From assembly GCF_910592395.1 (NCBI RefSeq), contig NC_088323.1, positions 2,356,001 through 2,420,000 of the forward strand: a stretch of DNA of 64,000 nt, written 5' to 3'. Both the position numbers and the translations under genes were made by a program. This stretch comes from Lineus longissimus. Taxonomy: Eukaryota; Nemertea; Pilidiophora; Heteronemertea; Lineidae. Below, in pieces: positions 9,301 through 21,400 of the stretch. Each line of letters opens with the position of its first letter. Position 1 is the stretch's first letter. The notes beneath the pieces were generated by a model. The model saw only the letters and a program-made list of their open reading frames with translations. It did no database searches and was not told the origin of the DNA.

Positions 9301-12300
9301 GCGTAAAATACAAGTAGTACAATAGTAACTTTTTATATAGGATTGACATGTCCATGTGTAAAAGGAAGTAACCTGTTGCTATCGTGTCTTCGCAGTATAA
9401 AGTGATAAGGCGTGCTCCACTCGCACTACCTGGTCTATAAGTATCACTGAGACTGCCCCCATGATCAACTGTTCTCACCACTCGAAGATCGCGTATAATA
9501 TCAGTAATCACAGTCGTGTAGCGGAAAACGGTCTTATTGTTGTCGGTAATTTGCCTAACTTCATGGGATGCTTTCGTATTGCTATATAGTATTTTGGATA
9601 AAAACTCTTGCTGTTATTTGCGGGGGGATAACAGCTTCCATCGAATGGTAAGTTTGTTGTAGGCCTACTGTCTTCCATTTTCAGTAGCTAAAACAATTAT
9701 ACATTTGTATCACTGTAGAAGTTAGTTTGTAGTCTGACAGAACGCTACATGTAAACATATTTCAAATCAGTTTTTAGAGTGTTTCGCGAAGCTTCATTTT
9801 GAGAGGATTCCATTGTCAATTGAGAAGAATTCGATCTTGTTTCACCCAGGTAGTTGCTGGAAATAAACCAATAGCAGCAGTTGGGACATTTCGCGCCATT
9901 TTTGACCTCAGTAGGAAAAGGGAATTTGAGAGGTTTTGAGTGGAATGATGTATACACACCCTGTATAATTTGATAGTTGCAGTATTGTCAATCAAGTATT
10001 GTTGCAATTTCCATTTATATATCGAAGATAGTCACTGATTAGATTAGTAGACCAGTTGATTCTACCTCGTCCCCGTCCCCTGCCTCTGCTGCGACATTCT
10101 AACCGGGCTACTATTTTCTGTTTCTCCGCCATCTAATGTCACAGGAACACAGCTCGCATGTTTCCTTATCTGTTTTTTTTCTCGTGGCATTATCCTCCGC
10201 AACATCACCCAAGACATGTTCGAGAATGTTACAGGTCAGATTTTTGATGGGCGTTTTTTCTACTATCCGGCTTATGCTTTAAGCTTGTTTGTACAGGCCT
10301 CGAGACAATCTAAATCAGCTTTTATTTATTTATGTTTGTTTGGGGTTTTTTTTTGGGGGGGGGAGGGGGGTCTGTACCTTTGTTATAAGAATATTATGGC
10401 AGTTGCGCTCGTGCTGGAGTAATAATAATCATGTAAAAAAATATGCGAAGTCTCGTCAGGCCCGTTCGGCCTTCCCTGGTGTCTCTTGAAAACATTGCGA
10501 GAGTTTTATTGACCCCGTAACTCATTTTACCTCATACATATTTACTCTGAGTTCCTGACAGACTAATCATCCCGGAAGGTTTACCAACCATTAGGAAACT
10601 TCAGATAACATGCTCTCAGGAAACTCAAGAACGTGTATAATGGTACTCATCACAGTCTTGTTTGCTTTCGGCAAAGAGTAGTGCATTGCATCATTGACAC
10701 CGGTTTCTGTGTCATCCCGTAGATGCGCGGAGTTGATTTCCCGTTGTTCTCTTGCCACGAGAAGCCTGCCAACAACTCTTCACACTATACACAACTTCAT
10801 AATCAACCACTCTCTACCCCTAAGATTAGTCCAGAGGTTGGTGCAGGGGCGAACCACGGAGGAGCGTGAAATGTACTTTTCTAATCCGAAAGTATGGAAT
10901 GATGGAGAAGAAGAAGAAAATACATGTAGTCTAGTTGCATAAATAGATTTGGGCATGAACAAAATGTGCCCACAATACAGCCCCCCCCGTCATCTTGACT
11001 ACCCTGGCTAGGTTTCAAGGGAGTACAGACCATAAGGTTCAGGGTACCCCCTTCTACATCATTTTAGTACATCAACTGGTATAGATATAGATAATCGTAC
11101 TAAAATTACAAACTCTGTCAAGCAACACTCTATCGCTAATAACTGAGGAAGAACCCTTTCAATGTCAACCTTATCATTGTGTAGGCAATGATTGAGTGAT
11201 CCGGTGCTGTGTTGCTTCTTTGACTATAGTCGTATCTTTGTACAGGATCAGAACCGAAACTGTACTTTGTGGCTTTATCTTAGTAATACACCAATAAACC
11301 ATAATACATCATGATACCGACTAAAGAAAAAATCTCTGTGTGCGTTACTCGAGGCTTGCTCGTAATTGACGGCGTGGTTATTTCTCAGAGAGGGTCTTGG
11401 TAAATATATTATTAACTCGAGTATCAGATGCAAGTATACTTCCCTGTGGGTCCGCTAACATTTGTTGTAAAGTGGTAACGTCCCGTAATAGCTTGATAGG
11501 CAAATTTCAAAGAACGCCACTACGAACTACGAAGCTCTGTTGCGTCATTTCCTGTGCTAGTTCCTTCACCTGACCCTCCAAGGCATCTTTTATACTTACC
11601 TGTTCGAGAAATTGGAAATTTCCGTTCAAAAGTCGGAAATTTCCGTTCAAAAGTCAGAAATTATACTATTCTATACCACTTGGTGAGAAGACCACCAAAG
11701 TAAATTTAATACACCTTGATGCATACACTATCGGCAGGTAGCCCCGAGACCTTTGAGCGTTCAATAATTGCGTAAAATGCGATGAAAGACATTTCCTTCT
11801 TATGTTTCAAAACAATTAGTAAGAAAATATCCCTTATATCGTCGTCATGCCTGACCTTCTGACACCTTTTCCTGTGGTGATTGACGTATAACGTTTTTCG
11901 AAACAATCCTCGTAAATGATGTATCGTTCGCCTTAACCTTTCGGAACGTCTTATTGGGAGGAAAAGGACCTAGTGCCAGTGCATGACGGCAATGTTTGTT
12001 TCTTTTTTTATACCCTGAGCAGAAAGAAAGATTAATATGATCATGAGCATTGGTACGAACGGCGTATCGACAAATGTTATCCGCCTTCTGGTTTAATTAC
12101 GAAAAGGAACAAAATATGGCTTAGTTATATTTTTTTCGGAATTGCGTCGCGTTTACTATCACCTGTGATGCCTTCCCTTTTTTACGAAACATAAATTAGT
12201 TATTGCAAACCCTGTGAACCCGTACCGGCCTAATATATCAAGATTTCTATGACAGAATAATGGAAATTTAGGTGGGGAAGTTAAAGCCATTTGAGTTTTA

Positions 12301-13915
12301 ATGTACGAGGCAGTGCTAACCATTACTGTTGAGGTGGAGAATAAGTCATTCTAACTCCCGAAGGAGCAAGCAGAATGCATGACTTCACATTATTTTGACA
12401 AAAATAGAAACTAAGAACGGTATGAAAATAGTTTTTTAATTAGCCCCATGCTGTTTTGACTTTTAAGTGACGAACAAATGGCTGTCGTTCTTCGAAACAA
12501 ATGGCTTTCGTTTCAGAGAAGGAAAGCCATTTGTTCATGCTTATGACAGCAGTGTATTCACCTGTTGTAAAGAGCCATCTGTTTTTTCGAGAATGACAGT
12601 TTAAAGGCGTCTCGTCACTTAAACATTTGAATTTGAAGTTCGATTTACCAGTTGGGATGTTGATACGCATAAAGTTCAACAAATTCGCAGCTGACAACCA
12701 TTGATTTCTTCTCCGCCAGAGGGCCAACTTTAAAAAGTGTACACGAACGAATCTTGGACGAAAACAGGGGCGTGGGTGGGCTGGGGTGGATGCAGGGGTG
12801 CATGTGCACCAGCCTACGTTTACGCACCTGAAAAGTAAATTCCATCCAGCAAGATTCTCCATGATTTCATACGAAATCAATCCAGATGCCATGAATCATT
12901 CCCTTAATTGCAAATATTACATCTCATGTGTCTTGGAAAAGAACGAAATATTTCAACACTGGTATTTTTTCTGATATTTTCGTTTGTAGCAAATTTGATA
13001 GAATGAAGTAAAAACTTTTCAATTGATATATCCTAGGCCTGGTATTTGTTTGTTAAGTTGAACTGTTGACGCCTTCCGGCACTATGGAAAATAGCTCTCG
13101 ACAAAATGAACGGAATAAATTCAAATACAAGCTAAACAAATTAAAGGAAAAACCATTGTCTGATCTCTGACAAATATTTTGTATCGGAAAAATTGCTTTA
13201 CTGGTACAAGTTTAGTTTATAAGCAGATTAATGCAGAAATAAAATTTTCATGCAGCTCCCCAAAGCAGTTGTAAATAAGGACCTTTTGAATAATTGTGTT
13301 TGCTTTACAATCTATCTCGCAGACTGAACTGCTGAAACCCATTTTCTTTGCATGCAACACGCCTCCGCTAAGCAACATGCTCAGGGGCCCTGCTCCGAGT
13401 AACAAGTTTGGTAGCCTCTGTTGTATTGTGACGGTATAAGGATCGGTTCTATAGCGACCATTGGCATCACGTTTCTATGAAATTATAAAGAGTACAAAAC
13501 GGGATCCTTCTCAGGACGCTCTATCCTAGGAGACATGCTTTTCTTCCAGACCGGTATGTCTATAGCTAACAGGCTAACGGCACGGTAATAAAATACACAA
13601 CAATCATTCATTGGCTATTCATTGCAATACTTTTTTCTGATCTCCGAAACGAGTCCATGTCTTCCAACCTCAAGGAAAAAAGAACGCGGAGAGCAACGCT
13701 AAGATACAACGCTCGATACTAGTATATCATTGTTTATCTTCAAAACGCATTAGTTGCATTGCCTCACAAAGCAATATCTTATTATGTATATGTGTATTGA
13801 TCAACAAATACGTGTACAAAAATCTATCGCTATCCGTCAGTTAATTTATGTCATTACAAAAAAAGGTCGCCATGGCCTGGCTATGAGACGCGACGAAAAT
13901 CCCCACCATTGCCTA
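9301..13915. other. Gene-poor stretch with simple repeats and hairpins
   Basis: No gene can be supported; the 150-codon minus ORF at 12440-12892 lacks any domain. Visible structure: a G-rich run near 10352-10370, two tandem copies of a 21-bp unit GGAAATTTCCGTTCAAAAGTC at about 11616-11657, and a perfect 13-bp hairpin at 12497-12534. Confidence 0.4.
12497..12534. repeat. Perfect 13-bp inverted repeat (hairpin)
   Basis: ACAAATGGCTTTC at 12497-12509 is exactly repeated in reverse complement at 12522-12534 with a 12-base loop. A related direct copy (ACAAATGGCTGTC) lies just upstream near 12475. There is no T-run or coding context to give it a role. Confidence 0.7.
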
Positions 13916-13918
13916 AAA

Positions 13919-13991
13919 GCCTTGGTGGCTCAACGATTACAATGCTGGACTTCCGATCTAGTGGTCACGGGTTCGATCCCCGTGATTCCAA
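13919..13991 (+). repeat. tRNA-like sequence (T arm and anticodon arm intact), SINE head or tRNA pseudogene
   Basis: The T arm ACGGG-TTCGATC-CCCGT pairs perfectly, and the anticodon arm CTGGA-CTTCCGA-TCTAG pairs with one G-T, giving anticodon TCC (Gly-type). The A-box-like TGGCTCAACGA and B box GGTTCGATCCC are present. However, the D arm (GATTACAATG where GGTTAGAGCG would be expected) and the acceptor stem do not pair. It is best read as a tRNA-derived SINE head with pol III promoter boxes rather than an active tRNA gene. Confidence 0.5.
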
Positions 13992-15365
13992 TACATTTTT
14001 CTCTTTTTTTTCTCTTAATTTTGTTATTATTTATTCATTGGGCTGTACAAAAGGGAACAATGTATATTCATGTATCTCGTCATCCGACTGTGATTGCAAA
14101 ATCAGATCAGTCCGCGTGTCCCCTTTCCACCATGTCCGCCGGGACACCAGCGCACCACAAATTAAGACCCTGGGGATCCCATCAGAAGCCATCTCGTCAA
14201 TGCTCGTAGGCCGAATCATTTCTGGATTCGCTGCCGCCAAAGAGCAGACGAGTTTCTAAAAACGGAACTTGGCATGGTGGCCACCACTATTTAGCGCTGA
14301 ACATTCGTTATTAGGCACAGGAGGCACAGTTAGGCACAGAAGATGAATTTAAATAGCTGGTATTAAGACGCCATTGTTTTATATGGTCTCATGCACACAC
14401 TCTTGTTGCATAGTATCAGAAAAGCTCGCTCGATAATAAATTTTTGGTAGTAGTACGTGTATGTGTAATTGTATCCAAAATTGTCATGGTTACCCAAGCA
14501 GTTCTATACCCATAGGCCAATGATGATAACTACATTCAATTATCTAATCAGAAACCGATGTGATTGACAATCGAATCAAATGGTGTCTTCGACGGTCTGC
14601 GGGGAGTCTGGTCCGTTGCCGGCGAACCCGAGGAGCTTATTGTGGCGGCATCTGGGAAGTTTGGGTTGTAAATTGACTCGCGGTTAAAAGAGTCCCAGGA
14701 GAGAAATGATGAGGCGCGATTGGTTTGTCACTTTAGATATGGCACGATGATGCTCAGTCTCAGAGAGAAATTATGCATAACCCAGTTACAACGTACGTGT
14801 CTTTTCTAAAGATAGATTCTGAAATTATTTATGTCGAAACGTACATGCCAGTGTAGGCTTTATCAATGATTACATGTCGTACATTGTAACGTGCCCAGAA
14901 TCTCATCCACACGCAGGTAAGCTAATACGTCAGCCGCCTCCTCTCATTAAGTTCTCTTGATGATATGAATCTAATAAACCACTACTAATATCATGATTTA
15001 TACTATCGCTTATGTGAGAAGCCGTCTTGACTCGATACTACTATCATTGAACCGACATACACAGACTCGATAAAAGTTTCACTGCCTCTCTCGAGGTAAG
15101 TGCACGCTGCATCACAATGGCTCAAAATGGTATGATACCATGACTAATTTCCGAAAGTGCAACCAGCACTTGCCTTTAGAAAAGTATAATGCCTTTCATA
15201 CCCATCTTGACCCTCAATATATATGTTTACGTTTATTTCGTACTCGTAGGTACAATACAATGCAATGGGTGCATTACAAACACTAGTGCATTACAACGCG
15301 ATATTACAAATGGAAATTAAAGAGGAAGAGAAACCGACATCATGTGAGACATGCAAAAACTACGT
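13992..15365. other. Non-coding stretch after the tRNA-like element
   Basis: No recognisable gene. The region immediately after 13991 is T-rich, as seen in SINE tails, but I cannot define the element's 3' end. Confidence 0.35.
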
Positions 15366-15450
15366 TCAATGCATTGACATTGCTCAGCTTACAGACAACG
15401 CGCGTCGTTATGGGCGGAGGCTACGGAGGCAATACCGCTTGAAGTTCAGT
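15366..15450 (+). pseudogene. Decayed coding-like fragment shared with 55524-55600
   Basis: An 85-bp segment matches, in opposite orientation, a 77-bp segment at 55524-55600. Read in the frame common to both, the peptide begins CIDIA(R/Q)L(P/T)DN and continues WAEAT(A/E)AI(L/P)LEVQ. The copy here carries an extra 8 bases (about CGCGTCGT) that shift the frame, and stops follow in both copies. The long ORF at 15265-15765 that overlaps it reads a different frame after the shift and is not believable as a gene. It is probably a remnant of a transposon-encoded or duplicated gene; the family is not recognised. Confidence 0.45.
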
Positions 15451-18400
15451 GTGTTGATACCTAACACCCTCTATCCTGAGAAAGTCGTGGGGTTAGTGTT
15501 CGCTTCTCCGGTCACGCTGGAGCCGGGGAAGCTAACATTAACCCCTGAATTCCTCGGGATAAACGCCCCCATGTACTCCTCAAGGCTTTGGCGGTTACTC
15601 TTGATCGGGCGAAGAGATGATTATCTCGCAAATAAAAATAATGCTCTGCCCAGCCCGAAAAGTCCACGAACGTTCTCCGTGGGTTCTAATGACACTTATT
15701 GCTGTTTGAAAGAGTACCCATGGTTTCCGATTTTAATGATACAGCTATTTTTTTTCACATACTGATTATGCCTAATTGGTTGGTTTCTTGTAATCATCAA
15801 CATCGCGCTGTAATAATCACTCCCGCAAGAAAAGCTGCTTTGCTACACAGGGAAAATGCGAGCACCGGTGGGATTAATTTGTGGTCTAATTAAGCGCAAA
15901 ACTCAACACTAATGTTTTTTGCAAACTTGTAATAATCTCCCTCGCAGCTCAACTGTCTCAATGCCGCTGGAAAGTTTTTTCAAGTGTTCCCCATCTCAAT
16001 GTTTCCATACTAAGGCAGCAAGAGCGATCATGACTTCTCAACGGAGAAAGAAGTCATTCTTCTTTTCTGGCATTCCCCAAATCAATGAGAAGAAACAATG
16101 AGAAACGGAAACACCGCAATTGCAAACATGTTGAGTGGAGGAGGGAACTTGAGCGTAGGAATTAGGTGGCGAGGAGGATATTTAGCCTACACGCCGCCAT
16201 GCGTCGCCTCATGTACGTCAAACCAATGCCGACTCCTAATCCTGATATTGGCTTACATGTCTGTCGCGATTTTGGACATGACTTGTCAATTTCAAGTTAG
16301 CTGACAGTTACATTCCGATCTAGGGACGTGTTTAATAACTTTAGCGATACTTTGTGGGGAAGTCACTGTCCTGCACGACCCAATTCCACAATTCCACAAT
16401 TTTCACGAAATGAAGACGTACGTGTGTGATAAAACCAGTCAGATATTATTCGAAGCATCATACACGACATTGATTTGAACATTGATGAAAATTTAAAAAC
16501 CTGCCCTCCCATACACAGTTAATCAGGATTCCTAATTGGTTATTTGCCTGACGTGAGCTATAAGGCTTTAGCTTGGTCTGTTGGAAGTTTATTTTAATTT
16601 TGCAATGATCATTGCTGTTTATGAAGTTAATTAAAGTTGCGTGACTTCTGCAGACTAGACTGCAGAATGTTGATGGTTAATCAAAATATTTAAATTTATT
16701 GGAATGGGTAAGTGTAAAACTTCTTCTGTAGCCTTCCTTTCAGACAATTCATTTTGAATTGGAAATGGCATTTGAAAATGTTTAATTTCGCGAACAGGAC
16801 TTACAATGTTAGATGGGGTCCATCTTGCCCGTATGTATCCGTCTGACAGAGGTTGACTTGTCAGGGTTAGAGATTCGGTCCGATAAATCAGAGACTTTTA
16901 CATTGAAAGACTCTGTTTAAACAAAGCATTAAAAACTGGTATTGCCGCTGCGCTTCATTTGGCATTTGAAACAGTTTTCATGATGGCGTCTTTTTCAAGC
17001 GCTTCTATTACATAATCCCAAAGGTTACACGCTTTATACGGTAGATAACGAATCACCCGAAGTGTTCTCATTAACCTGTAATAGCAGCAACGGAAGACAA
17101 AAATATCACATGAATAAAATAACATCTCCTTTGCCGATGGAGAAATCGCGGAATCCTTTTATGAGCGGAGTGATCTTCAAATCAGCAGAAGGTGAAGTCA
17201 AATTGAGTGCTTCCGTTAAAGAAATGACCCTGTCATTTAGAAATTTGAGATGCAGTTCTTATCAAAGATATTTGACGACTTTCTCTTTACCTCTTCTATT
17301 CGTTTAATTCTCAGTGGTGTAATGAGTCACTTTGCTATTCCTTCTGTGCTCGCATGAGAAGTGATCTGCATGTTATACCTACCACTAAACAAGGCAGCTG
17401 ATGTATGGGGATGCAGCACCCGATTTGAACTTTAAGGCGACTATAGTTAAGGACAGGGGGTTAAATTGGCCATCTTCAGGTACAAATATATATACAGTCA
17501 GGGCACTGGTTCGTGACATGCCCTTTACTCAATTGATCTCTATTCATTGTTGAAGCATAGAACGAATGCAGCGAAAAAATACTCTGGTTAGGATCACGAT
17601 AAAGATTCATTGGTAGAAAATTATAACCATTACATTGTTCATGCACGTTCTCCTGACCATTTTATGACGTCAAAGGATTGTTTAGGAAAATGTACGACAT
17701 CCACCCGGTGCGCGGATGTATGAAGAAAGCGAAAAAACCTCTCCTATTTCTAAGGTTAAATAGAAATGGATCACCCAACGGTATAGTTCCGCGCAGGATT
17801 ATTGGGAAATGTAACAGATAATTAACTAGAGTCATCATTGTGTTTACTATTGTCAGGGGATGTATCAAGAAGCGAAGATTGTAGCAGAATCTTTGTATGT
17901 TTGACCGGTGACATTTGTCTCTGTAGCAAAGTTGATGTGTTTTGTTTGAGAGGCAGCTTAGGATACTTCGAATTGTTGTAGAGAATCGACGAGTGTATAG
18001 ACACAAACAAGTAGTTTTGTGAGAAAACACACTTTAGTCCATTCCAACATTTGGATGAGCCTTCTCAACGATGTCATTCATTCCAAATCAATCCTTTGCG
18101 GACCAAATGACAACGAGAATACCTGGGTAAGATCACTTTAACATCTGACAGCTTGTAGCACTTTGATAATCTAGCCGAATCCCAGAGGAACCCGCCACAG
18201 ATTTCAAGTCACTTGATTAATACTTAAAACTGATGGATTACCAAAACAATATTACTTCGTCTGTAGTAATGGAATCGTCCTTCGAACCTTATACTCCTGG
18301 GAACAAAATTTAAGATGGATCGATACTCTAGAATATTAAGAAATGCGTTGCCTGATTTTTATGCTTGGCTCAATCGAGAGTATTGCCCTGCCTAAGAGAT

Positions 18401-21400
18401 GTTATGACAGCAAGAAGGTGAATGTTGAGCTCGCATCTTATTTCAGACGTAATTGGTTGGTGAAGCAGCCGCAGGAGTTGTGGCTGCTCCGTGTTGGCAC
18501 GGGCTGTGAGTAAGACGTGTATTCTCAGTACAGACCGAAGGTTGATCTCTCACATATTCCCATTACACCATAAGGTCCCTGAGTGGTGCAGGCGCGTGAC
18601 GATATCTGGAACAACGGATCAATTAGCGATTGATCAATCACCGCAAATTCTAAAATAACAGGTACAAAAACTTGGTGATAAAAGGTGTTATGTGTAGAGT
18701 TTAAAAAAAACTTGTGTGTATCAATTAATTCTCGGCTGATCGATGGCCAGGATACTGGTCACGCACCTGTGATCAGATCCACGAATCGCCACGAATTCGA
18801 TTGGGGGGGACGACGAAGGTGGAACCCCAAACCACCCCCACAGTCACACCTCCCTGAAGCGACAAGCACGAAAAGGTTCATACAACAGCAATTGTGGTTT
18901 ATCTTACCTAACACAAATGACATACCTCTTATATATGGTATTGTGATTTCTCCCAACGTCAATATCACCTATCATGCCTGAAAGTTGTAGTGCCGGTCCT
19001 TAAGTCCATTTACTTCAATCAGTTACGGCATCGACGACTCGAAATTTTGGGAAGAGACTGTTACAATTATTTAGGGATCTTCCCAATTCTTAAGGCACTG
19101 AATGTGTCTCGCCGAACAATTAATGATAATAGCAGTGGTCTATCACTCAATACTCTATGAATTGATCGCAATTATCTGGATGATTCTCTGACACTTTCAG
19201 ACTACCGAAATAATCTTGTAGAACGTATTTGAAAAGGTCATCAGGCGTCTGTCTGAATGGAGTTACAGATTGAAGCTCTGTTGGTACTTTGGTAACACGA
19301 CTAAAACCTCGTATGTCATGGCAGTCAGGCCAAGGAATAGTAACACCACGTCGGTGGAGGCTGAAGATTGTCTTGTGCTACAGCTTGGCATTTGAACCAA
19401 CCACACAAGGATTCTCGGCAGGCCGATCGTCGGCTGAACTAGCACTAGTATAGGAGGTTTCTTCCGACTTCTTATAGGTTTCTCTTACAACCTTTTCCTG
19501 ATTTATCTGACAAAGTTTGACTTTTCTCTGAATGGTCAGATTTCTAGAAAACCTGTGAAAAATTCTAGGGCTTTCCAAAATAGGGCATTTAAGATCAAAT
19601 GCCGATGTAGAATGGCGTAAATTTGGTCTCTTCCGCTCTAAGAGGCAAATGAAGCGAGTCCTCACATTAAGAGATTGTGGGTGTACGTGGCTTTTGGCCA
19701 ATCAGAATACAACCAATTTACCCAATCGGAACGCTTGTAACACGCTTTGCAAACTATTAGGTGATTTTGTGGAGGCACCCTCCCGAACATGTTCTAGTTA
19801 ATGTACGTACATGTCCATAATACGCGTATCGAGCGATGATCAAGTTATTTCTGATTTCGTCAAATTCTCACGAGTTTCGGACCATCAGCCGTTCGGGCCA
19901 ACATTGGATTCCGGGCATTGGGTCCAGGCAATTAACTATTGTCGCTGTCATAACAGGAAAAGGAAGCGCTCAATCTGATTAAAATCAAATGGACGAATCG
20001 CTTACGAGGTTGAATAATAAGCTGTCCTGAGTTCCCCTGGCGTCTTCCTCATACTCGAAGGGCAGGTTTCTCACGGTGATGGTCAATATGGCAATTTCCA
20101 TAGGTCGCACAATGGCGGGAGGTCGCAATGATATATTCCTGAGCACGACTCGAAGCTGTCAGGAGAGCGCTGGTCTCTTCACTCTTTTGGTACTGAGGAC
20201 AAGGTCCTGATCTTTTAGAGAGGTCCATAACAACAAACAACTATCATCTGAGATCGTGGGTTCCATCCCTAGTCTAATCAGCTCTTCACATGAAATCAGG
20301 TGACTCGACCTTTGAGCAAAGGATCTTTTACGTTGTATTATATACATATTATGAATTAACGAATCTAACTAGACACATTTACACTGAAATGAAACAACGC
20401 ATCAACTTTTGAAAAATGTCACAGCTTGCCTCGACGCATATTCAGATATCGGCACCAGATCCAATATCTTTCACGCGTTATTATTGTCACAGGTGCAGGA
20501 AAAGACGGTTTCTTTTATCCTGAAGCAGAACAACAAGTTCATCGGAAAACATAATCCGATTTGTCAAAGATATTTGTTGGCACACGGGACACATCAGCTG
20601 TTCAGTAAAAGACATAGTATGCGTTCTGCAACTGAAAGGGATTGCTGGTGTTATCAGTAAAGTATACAATGCTGAAATTCGTATTTGTAGTCCATATGGA
20701 AACAATACAAAGCATTCACTGGACTAGCTGCATGTACTAGATGCATCTTCCCGATTTCGTACCTTACAGTACTGATATTCGGATGTGGAGAAGAGACATT
20801 AGTCGTACACTGCTTGAGGTACCAATGATAAAAACGATAACATGGCAACCTCCTTCTAAGTTATTGGAAATACATATCAAATATATAACTGTACTTTTCG
20901 GATTTCCTTCATCTGCATAGTTTTAAATCCAGGGTTGTAAATTGCAGTCCGCAATTTCTTTTCAGGAAATTGCATGTTGATAATATTTATTGCGGATATA
21001 ATGCTATTTTTTGACGAGGCTTTCCACTTTAAGACCGGCTAATCCTTGGCGAGAAAGAAAGGGCTTCGCCACACCAGCGATGTTACAGGTTGTTGCCCTT
21101 TATATCAAATGGTTTTCTAACTAAAAACTTAAGCTGGATTTGTACTTCGACGATACTTTGGTTTTGGAGCATAGGACACGTATGGGGTCGAATCATCGCT
21201 TTTTTGCACAATGTCTCTGAAAATGAGTTTTGTTATCGATAGTGGGGAGAGGCGTTCAACCTCCCCTTTCCAGGATCCGTTCCAAGCTCAGTGTATTGCC
21301 ACTGGTTTATCTTGTAAGCCCCCATCCGCAATAGAGTTAGGAGTACATTTACAGGGCCACCGATAATGTTACATCGGGAATATTTCCTCTATCCAATCAC

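Noticed and set aside
12440-12892. 150-codon minus-strand ORF
   Set aside because: No domain, odd composition, overlaps a hairpin and direct repeats, and there is no splice or promoter context.
13919-13991. Functional tRNA-Gly (TCC)
   Set aside because: T and anticodon arms pair, but the D arm and acceptor stem do not.
15265-15765. 166-codon plus-strand ORF
   Set aside because: It reads the shared fragment in the wrong frame after an 8-base insertion, and the rest has no domain.
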